DNA of 49,845 bases from a virus. Both the position numbers and the translations under genes were made by a program. Below, piece by piece: positions 39,219-47,659 of this stretch (the first letter of the stretch is position 1; every line of letters starts with the position of its first letter). Location of the stretch: IMG/VR virus record IMGVR_UViG_3300005617_000468, positions 1 through 49,845 of that record; one strand, 5' to 3'. The notes beneath the pieces were generated by a model. It was given only the letters and a program-made list of their open reading frames with translations. It was not told the origin of the DNA and did no database searches.

Positions 39219-39961
39219 AATTGTGGGCATTCACAATGTCGCACTGGAACGATGCCGCCGACGCGCAGGCCAAGGGCGACGGCCTGTTCGGGCTGCGTTC
39301 ATGGCACGAGCGCGTCACCCGTTACCTGTCGCCGACGCACTGCTTCATCGCATGCGGCACTTGGTCCGAGCCGTCCTTGTCGCCGCTACCGCCCAGCGTG
39401 CCCACCGTCAATGCGGGCGTCCAATCCGATGCGCCCTATGACGTTCATTACAACCAACTGTCGCTCTGCGCTATGACCGCCGCGATGGCCTATGCGCTCA
39501 ACCACGCCAAAGAGTGGGACTTGTTGGCGCTGCTCGACACCGACGCGCTCATCGGCGCGGTGGACTTCGACGCCCTCATCCGCGAGTTCCAGCAACGCAC
39601 AGAAATCATGCTCGCCCAGTCGTGGTGGGACGGCATCGGCGGACCGCTCTACGTCTGGAAGCTCATCGGCGCGATTCGCATGCAGCACCATCGCCTTCGC
39701 GCCAACATCATCGCCCGCCCCGACGACGACAAAGCGCCCAAGCCGCTCTTGCCCGAGGAGGAAATGGCCGCTATCTATCGCGGCTTGTGGTGGAATCCGT
39801 GGCCCGACCAGCGCACGCTGCGCCAAGACTACGGCGGCATTGACCCGTTTCGCGATAACGCCGCCGTCCTCAAGTGGCCCTTTGTGCGCCTGCCCGACCC
39901 CGCCATCGTTGAAGAGTACACGCGCACGCAAACGCCGCTCGCCAAGCCACTTCAGCCTTGA
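39209..39961 (+). CDS. glycosyltransferase-cassette protein, 250 aa
   Basis: ATG 39209 overlaps the previous gene by 10 bases. It opens with LKLWAFTMSHWNDAADAQAK and has LLALLDTDALIGAVDFDALI at about 107-126, with DTD as a DxD candidate, then WWDGIGGPLYVWKLIGAIRM. The fold looks like GT-A without recognisable family. Ends at 39961, where the GIY-YIG reading frame is already open. Confidence 0.55.
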   Translation: MGLKLWAFTMSHWNDAADAQAKGDGLFGLRSWHERVTRYLSPTHCFIACGTWSEPSLSPLPPSVPTVNAGVQSDAPYDVHYNQLSLCAMTAAMAYALNHAKEWDLLALLDTDALIGAVDFDALIREFQQRTEIMLAQSWWDGIGGPLYVWKLIGAIRMQHHRLRANIIARPDDDKAPKPLLPEEEMAAIYRGLWWNPWPDQRTLRQDYGGIDPFRDNAAVLKWPFVRLPDPAIVEEYTRTQTPLAKPLQP

Positions 39962-40673
39962 TTCTCCACGTGGAACATGCTTCACTTGCCCCATCGCCAC
40001 GACCTTCATATACGCTCTGAACGACCCGCGCCCCGGTGACACCCATGTCTATATCGGCAAGGCGGATGATCCACAGACGCGCTACTGGGAGCACTCTCGC
40101 AAAGTGAACCGCGAGCGCACTTACAAAGCTCACTGGTGGCGCAACCTCAATAGCCAAGGGCTTGCGCCGAAGCTCGAAATCCTCGCACAAGTGCCCTTTG
40201 ACGAATGGGAGCAACACGAGCGCGAATATATCCGTTGGTATCGCGTGCTTGGCTGGAACGTGTTGAACGCGACCGATGGTGGCGATGGCGGCGCGATGCC
40301 AATGACCGCAGAACACCGCGCCAACATTTCCAAGGCGACTAAGGGTAAGTTCAGCGCAGAGCGGCGTGCGGCTATTAGCGCGTGCCACAAGGGCAAAATG
40401 GTATCTCTCGAAACGCGGGCTAAGATGAGCGCTTCGGGTGGCAAGCACCTCAAAGGCAAGCGCCAATCGCCCGAGCACATTGCTAAATGTCGCGCTCCTA
40501 AAGTGGGCAAGAAGTTCACGGCAGAACACAGCGCTAAGATTGCCGCAGCCCTCAAAGGCAAGCCCAAATCCGATGAGGCACGACGCCAAATGAGCATCGC
40601 GGCCAAGCTGCGCCGCCAAAGAGAAAATTTGACTTCGCCCCCGGACAGTGCTTTTGTGCGGTTGTTGCTCTAA
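39909..40673 (+). CDS. GIY-YIG homing endonuclease with NUMOD3 repeats, no usual start
   Basis: GIY-YIG domain: TTFIYALNDPRPGDTHVYIG, KADDPQTRYWEHS, catalytic Glu in EHEREYIRWYR, then LNATDGGDGGAMPMTAEHRA and about six NUMOD3 units (ISKATKGKFSAERRAAI, SACHKGKMVSLETRAKM, ...). A close paralogue of 26718-27575 (same FIYAL, YIGKADD and LNxTxGGDG motifs). No in-frame ATG or GTG lies near the domain; the nearest usual start is TTG 39909, inside the preceding gene, so TTG is listed. Translation may instead rely on a non-standard start or on a frameshift from the preceding gene. Confidence 0.7.
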   Translation: MKSTRARKRRSPSHFSLDSPRGTCFTCPIATTFIYALNDPRPGDTHVYIGKADDPQTRYWEHSRKVNRERTYKAHWWRNLNSQGLAPKLEILAQVPFDEWEQHEREYIRWYRVLGWNVLNATDGGDGGAMPMTAEHRANISKATKGKFSAERRAAISACHKGKMVSLETRAKMSASGGKHLKGKRQSPEHIAKCRAPKVGKKFTAEHSAKIAAALKGKPKSDEARRQMSIAAKLRRQRENLTSPPDSAFVRLLL

Positions 40674-40814
40674 GCAGCTTCAAGCCCGACTCAGCAGTTC
40701 CTTTGGTCGGCAGGACGCACGAGATAGCGATACCCTCTCAGGCTTGTGACTCTACCTTGAGTCGCTAAACCGGCGAACGCCGACGGAAACGGCCCCCCAC
40801 GTAAGCTAATCAGC
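40674..40814 (+). promoter_or_regulatory. structured gap and weak promoter before the capsid gene
   Basis: This 141-base gap can fold: CAAGCC near 40681 pairs with GGCTTG near 40741-40746, enclosing small hairpins (CGAC/GTCG and GAGA/TCTC). Downstream are GACTC/GAGTC and GGCG-AA-CGCC hairpins. A promoter-like pair CCGACG (40780-40785), 16-base spacer, TAAGCT (40802-40807), then 7 bases to ATG 40815 matches the layout of other units; its -35 lacks the TT. No tRNA or intron core could be fitted. Confidence 0.4.
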
Positions 40815-42185
40815 ATGAGTTCGCGACTCGGTTCGCGTTTCGTGCGTAACTTGTTGAGTGCAAAGCATATGTGGAACTGCCAGGCTTTTTTTGATTACTT
40901 GTTCGATAGAACTCCGCACTGGGACGCTAGGGTTGAGCGTGATTGGTGGCCCAACGACGACGCGTGGGTTGGGCAAGTGGAGATGATGCAGTGGGAGCCG
41001 CGCACCGGCACGTCGCACACGTGGGACCGGGTGCATGTTGGCACGCCGGACCTGACGGGATGCTGGGAGGAAGTAAACTTCGAGGACGAGCAGTGCGTGG
41101 ACAACGCGTGCGATCCGGCGAGCAAAACGGTTAGCTGGGGCAGCACGCGCAAGAGTTACACGTACTCTAGGCAGCGCGTGAAGACGTTGCCGCTGTGCTT
41201 CGACCAGATCAACACGCGGGCGCTCGCCGAACAGCAGGTGAGCAGCATCGTGGACGGCCTCAAGGACATCGTGAAGATGTACAAGAGCGACTTCATGCGG
41301 CGCAACTCGCTCCAGAAGGCCGACTTCATTTACATCGCCGACGACCGCAACCTGAGCATCGCGATTGACGGCAGCACATTCAACGTGGACTGCACGGAGA
41401 TTGACCTGGGCAGCGCTGATAACGTGCCGCAGAGCCAGTTGACCATTCCCTATCTGCAACGGCAGTGGGCGCCGCTTCAATACAACGGCTACTTCAAATA
41501 CAAGTTCGTGCCCAACGGCATGATGAAGCTTATCACCGACCCGATTGTGGCGTGGCAGCTTGAGCAGGGCAACCCAGCGCTCACGGAGAAGTACCGCTTC
41601 ACGGACTTCACCAAGGGCGGCGAGTTGTTCAAGTACGGCATGAGCACGGCGGTCGGCAACTTCGGCATCGCCTATGACGTGTTCCCTATGCGGTTTAATC
41701 ACATCGGCGGCGGCGTGCTGCGACGGGTGTTCCCTTACACGAACACGGCGGCGACCATCGGCATCAAGCGCCAGTTCGATCAGGCGTACGAGGAAGCCTG
41801 CATTCAGTACAGCCCAATCTGGCATCCGAGCGCGATGATTGCGCTGGTGCCGTCGTTGCGGAGCGTGTCGCCGGAAGCGCCGTTCTTCAACCGCGACCTG
41901 TTTGGCAAATGGTACTTCCTTGGCGGCAACCGCGACCGCAGCTTTGTCGCGACCGACCCGTCCACAGGCGACGTTTGCACCATCGACAACACGGCCGGAA
42001 ACAAGGGGCTGTGGTGGACCGACATGCAGGCGGGCATCAAGTTTGTGCGGCCCGAGCTGGTGCGCGGCATCCTGCACTTGCGCGAGCCTGGGTGTCTGAG
42101 TAATTCGCCGCGGTGTACTCCTTGTCCAGACACGTACGCTCCTCAAAACTTTGAGCAGAATCCGTTTTGCCAAGAGCTCACATAA
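40815..42185 (+). CDS. major capsid protein, 456 aa
   Basis: ATG 40815 is 7 bases after TAAGCT; an internal ATG (Met 19, before WNCQAFFDYLF) is a possible alternative and closer to the usual N-terminus of this family. The protein carries WNCQAFFDYLFDRTPHWDAR, FDQINTRALAEQQVSSIVDG and the extended beta-rich C-terminal region of capsid proteins seen in environmental podo/siphoviruses. Extra N-terminal residues (MSSRLGSRFVRNLLSAKHM) are basic and might bind DNA or the scaffold. Several Cys at the C-terminus (RCTPCPDTYAP) could form disulphides. The HK97-type fold is presumed from family resemblance. Confidence 0.8.
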   Translation: MSSRLGSRFVRNLLSAKHMWNCQAFFDYLFDRTPHWDARVERDWWPNDDAWVGQVEMMQWEPRTGTSHTWDRVHVGTPDLTGCWEEVNFEDEQCVDNACDPASKTVSWGSTRKSYTYSRQRVKTLPLCFDQINTRALAEQQVSSIVDGLKDIVKMYKSDFMRRNSLQKADFIYIADDRNLSIAIDGSTFNVDCTEIDLGSADNVPQSQLTIPYLQRQWAPLQYNGYFKYKFVPNGMMKLITDPIVAWQLEQGNPALTEKYRFTDFTKGGELFKYGMSTAVGNFGIAYDVFPMRFNHIGGGVLRRVFPYTNTAATIGIKRQFDQAYEEACIQYSPIWHPSAMIALVPSLRSVSPEAPFFNRDLFGKWYFLGGNRDRSFVATDPSTGDVCTIDNTAGNKGLWWTDMQAGIKFVRPELVRGILHLREPGCLSNSPRCTPCPDTYAPQNFEQNPFCQELT

Positions 42186-42236
42186 TTCATCGTCGGCGCG
42201 GGGCGCTTCACAACCGTCCCGTGTCGGCTTCATCTT

Positions 42237-42473
42237 ATGGCTATGCCTATGCCCGAGCCTGACGTTGAGACAGGCGCCGACAGCATCACGATTCCCAAGA
42301 GCGTGCTGGGCGACCGCAAGTGCAAGCCCGGCGAGAAGCTGACCTTTACCGTGACGGACGTGGACGAGGACGCGGGCGAAGTTGAAGTCGTGTTCTCGGG
42401 CTACGGCGGCGGCGGCGGGGCTGACCGCGGCGGACGCGACCCGGAGATGGACAACTACGCAATGGAAACCTGA
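42237..42473 (+). CDS. small Gly-rich virion protein, 78 aa
   Basis: A short beta-type sequence (ADSITIPKSVLGDRKCKPGE, KLTFTVTDVDEDAGEVEVVF) ends in a poly-Gly/Asp tail. Position straight after the capsid gene suggests a decoration or head-completion protein. Function not established. Confidence 0.6.
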   Translation: MAMPMPEPDVETGADSITIPKSVLGDRKCKPGEKLTFTVTDVDEDAGEVEVVFSGYGGGGGADRGGRDPEMDNYAMET

Positions 42474-42476
42474 CCT

Positions 42477-42842
42477 ATGCCACTCACCTGCACAGCAAGC
42501 GACATCGCAGAAGCCGCGAAATGCTTCCAAAACTACTGCGTCAACGAGGCGGACCGGCTCGCCATCGCTGTCCTGTTCAAAGCCTACCAGCTAGTGACGG
42601 CGGGCGGCACAAACTACACGACCAACTTCGACGCGCTCATTGCCGATTCGGTTGGCATCATCAGCATCGGCCACAACGAAATGTCCGCGGAGGAACTGGC
42701 GCTGTTGCAGGACGCGACGGTCGGTGCGCCGGATACCGTGAATGAATTGCTTGCGGCGGTGACCTGCCTGCGATGCCAGCCGCTCAAGGTGCTTCGCAAG
42801 GCGCTCCTGTTCTTGCAGTGCGCCATCACGGCGGAGGGCTAA
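42477..42842 (+). CDS. hypothetical virion-cluster protein, 121 aa
   Basis: Begins MPLTCTASDIAEAAKCFQNY and has several helices with five Cys. A related N-terminal motif and Cys placement occur in the next gene (TNELLAQVACLKCAV versus NELLAAVTCLRCQP), so the two may be diverged paralogues. Head-tail connector roles are common at this position but not shown. Confidence 0.6.
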   Translation: MPLTCTASDIAEAAKCFQNYCVNEADRLAIAVLFKAYQLVTAGGTNYTTNFDALIADSVGIISIGHNEMSAEELALLQDATVGAPDTVNELLAAVTCLRCQPLKVLRKALLFLQCAITAEG

Positions 42843-42845
42843 ACC

Positions 42846-43205
42846 GTGGCCGTCATAGACCCACAGGCGGCGATTGACGCAGCGCAGCCGTGGTGCTGCG
42901 TGCCAACCGGAGACCTTTGGTATGCGGTCCTCGCCGCTTTAATCGACGTTGGAGAAGGGAATCCCGTGCCTGCTACAAATGAACTCTTGGCTCAGGTCGC
43001 GTGCTTGAAATGTGCCGTGCAATCGGGCGACCTGCCGTTGCTGCTCCTCGGTGCGGTGAGTGGCATTACAGGTGGGGGCAGCGGCGGAAGTGGCGTTACG
43101 TGCGGTTCCGGCCCTCCTGTCGCAGCGCCGTCAGGAACGTGCGGCATCTACATCGACACCGACGACGGCACGACGTACAAGTACTATCTCGGAGCTTGGC
43201 ATTAA
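42846..43205 (+). CDS. hypothetical virion-cluster protein with Gly hinge, 119 aa
   Basis: GTG start 3 bases after the previous stop. Helical N-terminal 75 residues with Cys (QPWCCVPTGDLWYAVLAALI) are followed by a Gly/Ser hinge (GITGGGSGGSGVTCGSG) and a C-terminal beta segment GTCGIYIDTDDGTTYKYYLG. The last resembles the fibre-tip motif that often ends short phage tail or decoration proteins. Confidence 0.6.
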   Translation: MAVIDPQAAIDAAQPWCCVPTGDLWYAVLAALIDVGEGNPVPATNELLAQVACLKCAVQSGDLPLLLLGAVSGITGGGSGGSGVTCGSGPPVAAPSGTCGIYIDTDDGTTYKYYLGAWH

Positions 43206-43209
43206 CCCA

Positions 43210-46197
43210 ATGAAACGCCTGTTCGCAGTCATCATCACGGCCCTCGCAGCATTGCCCCTCGTCGCAGCCAACTTCGACAACGCCTTTACGACAAACCGAT
43301 TCACAAATGCGTTTTATGAAGCGACTACCGGGCGATTGACGTTGGGCACGCCCACAACGGCTGGACCTGCGCTTCTGACGCTGGGTGGGTCGCTGGGCAG
43401 AACCAACGGCCTCTACATCGGCACCGGCACAATTGGTAACGGCAACAATCTGCAACTCTGGCAAACCAATGGCGAGAGCTTCCTGTCGTTTGGCAAATCG
43501 GTCGGCGCTTATAGCTTCAGCCTCTACGATAACTTTACGCAAGTGCCGTTGCTCAAGTTGCGCGGCAGCGGCATCGCCGACCTGACAGGCAACTGGCGTC
43601 CGCTAAATGTCGGGCCGACGAAGCTGGTTACGACCGACGCGAACACCAACTTGGCGGGCGTGGCGATAACGGGCGATTCCAATGTGTTCTTCAACGGCAA
43701 CGGCGCATTCAGCGCACCACCCGGCAGCGGCATCACGAACTCGGGCACCGGGACGGCAAACACGCTGGCGAAGTGGACCGGGACGAACTCGCTGGACAAT
43801 TCGACGATTACGAACACCGCCAGCGCCATTGGCTTGGGCAACGGCTCGCTGGCTGGCACCACGCTTTCGGGTAGCTCCGACGTGGTGGCCATTGGCGAGA
43901 CGGCGCTGCAAACCTCAGCTTTCACGAACAGCTCGTCGATTTTCGTTGTGGGATCGCTCGCGGATGTGGGAGCCAGCAATCTTTTTGGATTCTACGGCTT
44001 AGGCATTAGCGGCGGCGGGAACAGCCTGTTTCGAGACTCCAGTCAGCTCGTTTGGCTTGGGGATTCGCTATTCGACAGTACGACCGTGACGAACAGTTCC
44101 GATCTGATAGGCGTAGGCCATTCGGTATTCAACTCGGCGGTGATACAGACCGGCACCGACCTATTCGGGATAGGCCATTTCGCCCTTTCAAGCTCGGTCA
44201 TCACCAACTCACAGGACATTTATGGATTCGGCTACGGGCCTCTGTTTGCCGCCAAAGTCACGAACAGTTCGCAGATTTACGGCTATGGCGATTCGGCCTT
44301 GGATCATGCAAAGGTAAGCGCATCGTCCGAAGTTTACGCTTATGGCGACGGGGCGCTGGAGACATCGACTCTGACGAACGTATCGGATATCTACGCCTTC
44401 GGCACCAGTGCCGGAAGCGCGTTGAGCCTGAGCGGCAAGTCGCACATCTTCATGCTCGGCAGTGGAGCGCTGGCGACCAACAGCAATGACTACGTGCTCG
44501 GCGATTCGGCCTACAATTATTTCTTCCCCGGTGCGGGGGCAACCTTCGCCAACTATGTCCGGCTGTCCGGCAACACCAATCGCTACACAGACAACGGCAC
44601 GAACCTGATGCGGAATGGCGTGGCGGTTGGCAGCGGCGCAGGCACGGTCACAGGCAGCGGCACGGCAAACACGCTCACTAAGTTCCTGAGCGCATCGGTC
44701 ATCACCAATTCCATGCTCTACGAGGACGGCACGAACGTCTATCAGAGCGGCACCGGCGCATTCAACCTGCCGCAAGGGACCACAGCACAACGGCCATCCG
44801 CCCCCACAAATGGCATGGCCCGGTTCAATACAACGACTGGACGAAGCGAATACTATGCCGGTGCCGCCTGGAACAATCATGTGCGACTCGCGGGCGACGC
44901 GATGACTGGGCCGTTAACGAACACTGCAAGCACAGCTGCCGATGTGCCATTCGTCGCTGTGGGCGCTTCAGGGCAGACCAACGATTTGATGCAGTGGATG
45001 GCGAGCGCAGGCACGAATTATTCAAAGGTCAACTCGAACGGGCAGTTCCTTCTGCAAAGAGGTAGCCAGACCAATCCTAGCATTGGTTTCCTTGAGGATG
45101 CAGACGGCGCTGCCACCGGCTTATTTCGTCAGGCTGCCGATACGATAGGCTTCACTCTCAATGGAACCGAAAGAGTCCGAATTGCGAGTAGCGGCGCGCT
45201 GCACACCACGTTCTTCGCCGCGACTTCTGACGGTGCCTATGGGTTTACTTCAAGCACGTCGCTTGGCGGAGGGTACGATACTCAACTGAGTCGTGATGCC
45301 GCAGCGGTGTTTCAGATGGGTGCGGACGCAGCGACGCCGGTCAACCAGGCACTCAAGGCGGCAGACGGCTCCGGCACCGACAAGGCAGGCGCGAACTTCA
45401 CGCTCGAAGGCGGACAGGGCACCGGCACCGGCGCAGGCGGCACGTTCTACATCGCCACATCGAAGGCCCGGACGACAGCGGCGACGGTTAATCCTTACAC
45501 GAACTGGTTCAGCGTGGATGCCAATGGCGCTGTAGCCGTCAGCAACATCACCGGCACGGCGACGCTGTTGGCCGGGGTCACCTCGTCGAACACGCTCGCG
45601 GGCGTCGGCATCGGCACTGGACTGGCCATGAGCGGAACCAATCTCACGGCGACCGGCACGTTCACCGGCATCCTACGCGACTTTTCGATTGAGCCGGGCG
45701 CAATGTTTCCGGCTCCAACGGCGGCGACGCTGACGCAGTACACGAACAGCGTGAACGAAACTCTCTCGGATGCGTGGGTGTTCGCCGATGCAGCAACGCA
45801 GGCGACACGTTTTGCCATCACGCTGCCGGATGTGTGGAATGTCGGCACCGTAAAGCTCAAGCTCTACGTCACCAGCAGCGGTACCAACGTGGCGACGACC
45901 ACCAACCTCGTGTGGGGCGTCAAGGCCGGATCGCTCGCGCCATTGGAGGCGTTGACGAATGCGGTATTCGGAACGCAGGTTTTCGTGACGAACGGTCTCG
46001 ATACCGTAGGCAATGTGATGCAAGTGTTCACGACACCGGCTATCACAGTTGGCGGCAGTCCTGCGGTGGGCGACTCCCTCTGGTTCGACATCTCGCGCCA
46101 AGGCAGCAACGGCAGTGATACGTGGACGAATACCGTTTTGCTGCTCAAGGCCAGGCTTCAATACACCGAATCATCGACGGCACCCAGCGCATGGTAA
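43210..46197 (+). CDS. long tail fibre with signal peptide and 19-residue repeats, 995 aa
   Basis: ATG 43210. The N-terminus MKRLFAVIITALAALPLVAA is a clear Sec signal peptide with an AxA cleavage site near residue 20, which is unusual for a phage fibre. From about 43870 to 44520 there are roughly ten 19-residue repeats of the form SSQIYGYGDSALDHAKVSA, SSEVYAYGDGALETSTLTN, probably a beta-helix or beta-solenoid. The C-terminal third holds fibre-type segments (GTTAQRPSAPTNGMARFNTT, SEYYAGAAWNNHVRLAGDAM, SIGFLEDADGAATGLFRQ). Probably the receptor-binding fibre. It overlaps the next gene by 7 bases. Confidence 0.8.
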   Translation: MKRLFAVIITALAALPLVAANFDNAFTTNRFTNAFYEATTGRLTLGTPTTAGPALLTLGGSLGRTNGLYIGTGTIGNGNNLQLWQTNGESFLSFGKSVGAYSFSLYDNFTQVPLLKLRGSGIADLTGNWRPLNVGPTKLVTTDANTNLAGVAITGDSNVFFNGNGAFSAPPGSGITNSGTGTANTLAKWTGTNSLDNSTITNTASAIGLGNGSLAGTTLSGSSDVVAIGETALQTSAFTNSSSIFVVGSLADVGASNLFGFYGLGISGGGNSLFRDSSQLVWLGDSLFDSTTVTNSSDLIGVGHSVFNSAVIQTGTDLFGIGHFALSSSVITNSQDIYGFGYGPLFAAKVTNSSQIYGYGDSALDHAKVSASSEVYAYGDGALETSTLTNVSDIYAFGTSAGSALSLSGKSHIFMLGSGALATNSNDYVLGDSAYNYFFPGAGATFANYVRLSGNTNRYTDNGTNLMRNGVAVGSGAGTVTGSGTANTLTKFLSASVITNSMLYEDGTNVYQSGTGAFNLPQGTTAQRPSAPTNGMARFNTTTGRSEYYAGAAWNNHVRLAGDAMTGPLTNTASTAADVPFVAVGASGQTNDLMQWMASAGTNYSKVNSNGQFLLQRGSQTNPSIGFLEDADGAATGLFRQAADTIGFTLNGTERVRIASSGALHTTFFAATSDGAYGFTSSTSLGGGYDTQLSRDAAAVFQMGADAATPVNQALKAADGSGTDKAGANFTLEGGQGTGTGAGGTFYIATSKARTTAATVNPYTNWFSVDANGAVAVSNITGTATLLAGVTSSNTLAGVGIGTGLAMSGTNLTATGTFTGILRDFSIEPGAMFPAPTAATLTQYTNSVNETLSDAWVFADAATQATRFAITLPDVWNVGTVKLKLYVTSSGTNVATTTNLVWGVKAGSLAPLEALTNAVFGTQVFVTNGLDTVGNVMQVFTTPAITVGGSPAVGDSLWFDISRQGSNGSDTWTNTVLLLKARLQYTESSTAPSAW

Positions 46198-46943
46198 CGC
46201 GACTTCTTATTCTATTGCTTCTGCCCATCGTGGTCCACGGTCAATGGGCGACTCAGGCCAATCGACGCCGGTTCACCTGCGGTTATCCGGCGAATGTGCC
46301 CGGCCTCGTGGCGCTCTGGAAAGCCGAGTCGGTGCCTGCGGTTGACGCTCAGTCCATCGACGTGTGGGTTGATTGCCTGTATCGCAACGAGGCAGCGGCA
46401 TCGACCACGGCGCGGCCCGCGTATAAGACGGCGATCTTCGGCAACAAACCCGTGGCGCGGTTCGACGGCACCTCGGATACGATGCTCCTTCAAACCACGA
46501 TCACGCTGCGGACCAACACTGGCTGGAGCGTGATTGCGTGCTGGGCTTACAACAGCGGGGCTGGGACGCGCTACCTCATTGCGCGACCGGCAGTGGGTGC
46601 GGGCGGCATACGCATCGACGTGTCGGCAGCGCAACGGTTCATCTTCGACGGCGTGCTGTTTCCGTCCAGCAACCTGCCAGGGGCCACGGGCACAAACCCG
46701 CTCATGGGCACGTTCGCTTACACCGGCTCAACGTGCCAGTTCCGTGAGGCGACCAGTTCGCTTGGGAATAACCAAGGCGCACTCGGTCTGAACATCGACA
46801 TCGCGCAATTCGGCTCACAGAACTCAGCCGCGTTCTTCCTTGGCGACCTCGCGGAGATTATGTTCTACAACCGGGCGTTGACCGATGCGGAGATGGACGG
46901 TATGTACCTCAATTACCTGAAGCCGAAGTATTCGATCCCGTGA
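46191..46943 (+). CDS. secreted LamG-like protein, 250 aa
   Basis: ATG 46191 overlaps the fibre's stop. Signal peptide MVTRLLILLLLPIVVHGQ (h-region 4-16). The rest is a LamG/concanavalin-like jelly roll: VPGLVALWKAESVPAV, PVARFDGTSDTMLLQTTITL, and NIDIAQFGSQNSAAFFLGDL, AEIMFYNRALTDAEMDGMYL, whose last part is the classic LamG ending. Carbohydrate binding is likely. A tip lectin or secreted adhesin is possible. Confidence 0.75.
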   Translation: MVTRLLILLLLPIVVHGQWATQANRRRFTCGYPANVPGLVALWKAESVPAVDAQSIDVWVDCLYRNEAAASTTARPAYKTAIFGNKPVARFDGTSDTMLLQTTITLRTNTGWSVIACWAYNSGAGTRYLIARPAVGAGGIRIDVSAAQRFIFDGVLFPSSNLPGATGTNPLMGTFAYTGSTCQFREATSSLGNNQGALGLNIDIAQFGSQNSAAFFLGDLAEIMFYNRALTDAEMDGMYLNYLKPKYSIP

Positions 46944-47077
46944 ACGACGAGCAACCTGACTGGAATTGGGCAGACGCAGCCATCGGCATAGTGACCGTTG
47001 TGGCAATGATTACGATTGTGGTTGCCGCCGCGATGAAATTTGCTGAGTGGTTGGGCTTGGGAAACATGGCAACATAA
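46940..47077 (+). CDS. single-span membrane protein, 45 aa (holin-like candidate)
   Basis: GTG 46940 in a GTGA overlap. Acidic N-terminus (MNDEQPDWNWADAA), one strong hydrophobic segment IGIVTVVAMITIVVAAAM, then KFAEWLGLGNMAT. Size and topology fit small holin or spanin-type phage proteins. No endolysin was recognised nearby, so the role is inference. Confidence 0.6.
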   Translation: MNDEQPDWNWADAAIGIVTVVAMITIVVAAAMKFAEWLGLGNMAT

Positions 47078-47082
47078 ACCTT

Positions 47083-47496
47083 ATGAAACGAATCCTTCTT
47101 CTACCGGCTCTGTTGCTTGCAGCTGCGACCGTTCAAGCGCAGAGTGTCAGCGTCCGCGTCACGACCAACGACGGGTCGCTGCAAGCCACAAACACGATCA
47201 ACGTGCCCGCGATTTACGTGTCGGGCTTGCTCGCACAATGGAACGACAACTCGCGGACGCGGACCAACTCCGGGTTGTTGGCGCTGACGTTCAACGCTTA
47301 CGTGTCGCAGGAGCTTGGCGACAAGAGCGCGGAATGGAACCGACGCGGCGGTCTCGATGCGGCTACGGCGTTCGCGCTGACGCAGGGGCAGACCAACCTC
47401 GCAATCCCGAACAAGGTTGGCGATCTGTGGGGTGGTTTCACGCAGACCCAACGCACCAACGTCATCCTGTTCATCTCGACGGTCGGGCCGTTTTGA
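47083..47496 (+). CDS. secreted small virion/periplasmic protein, 137 aa
   Basis: ATG 47083. Signal peptide MKRILLLPALLLAAATVQAQ with AxA-type cleavage after QAQ. The remainder is a polar alpha/beta domain (VSVRVTTNDGSLQATNTINV, AIYVSGLLAQWNDNSRTRTN) with no known family. Part of the signal-peptide cassette following the fibre. Confidence 0.65.
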   Translation: MKRILLLPALLLAAATVQAQSVSVRVTTNDGSLQATNTINVPAIYVSGLLAQWNDNSRTRTNSGLLALTFNAYVSQELGDKSAEWNRRGGLDAATAFALTQGQTNLAIPNKVGDLWGGFTQTQRTNVILFISTVGPF

Positions 47497-47615
47497 ACCT
47501 GCTCGATTACCTTCGGGCAATGCTCTGCTGGTTCATCGGCCATCGCTTTGTCGAGCGCCCTGACGGGATGCGCTTTTGCGTGCGTTGCCGGCGTCATGTG
47601 CTGTTGGTGCGCTAA
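47493..47615 (+). CDS. DUF1660-like zinc peptide, 40 aa (TTG start)
   Basis: TTG 47493 in a TTGA overlap. MNLLDYLRAMLCWFIGHRFV and MRFCVRCRRHVLLV match the small DUF1660 phage protein pattern 'CxxxGHxW....CxRCxxH', probably a zinc-bound peptide of unknown function. The short length and the unusual start lower confidence, but the motif is conserved. Confidence 0.6.
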   Translation: MNLLDYLRAMLCWFIGHRFVERPDGMRFCVRCRRHVLLVR

Positions 47616-47659
47616 AACCAGCGGTTGACGGCAGCGCAGGCGGGGCGGACACTTGCGGG

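Noticed and set aside
40674-40860. Group I intron upstream of the capsid gene, suggested by an adjacent GIY-YIG homing gene and an N-terminal extension on the capsid protein
   Set aside because: No P7/P3 core could be aligned: the GACTC/GAGTC pair is a simple 6-base-loop hairpin. A leaderless-type promoter fits the listed ATG.
40806-42530. Leftward 574-codon frame antisense to the capsid gene
   Set aside because: Long open antisense frames are expected in high-GC coding DNA. The translation is His/Arg/Val-rich without any motif.
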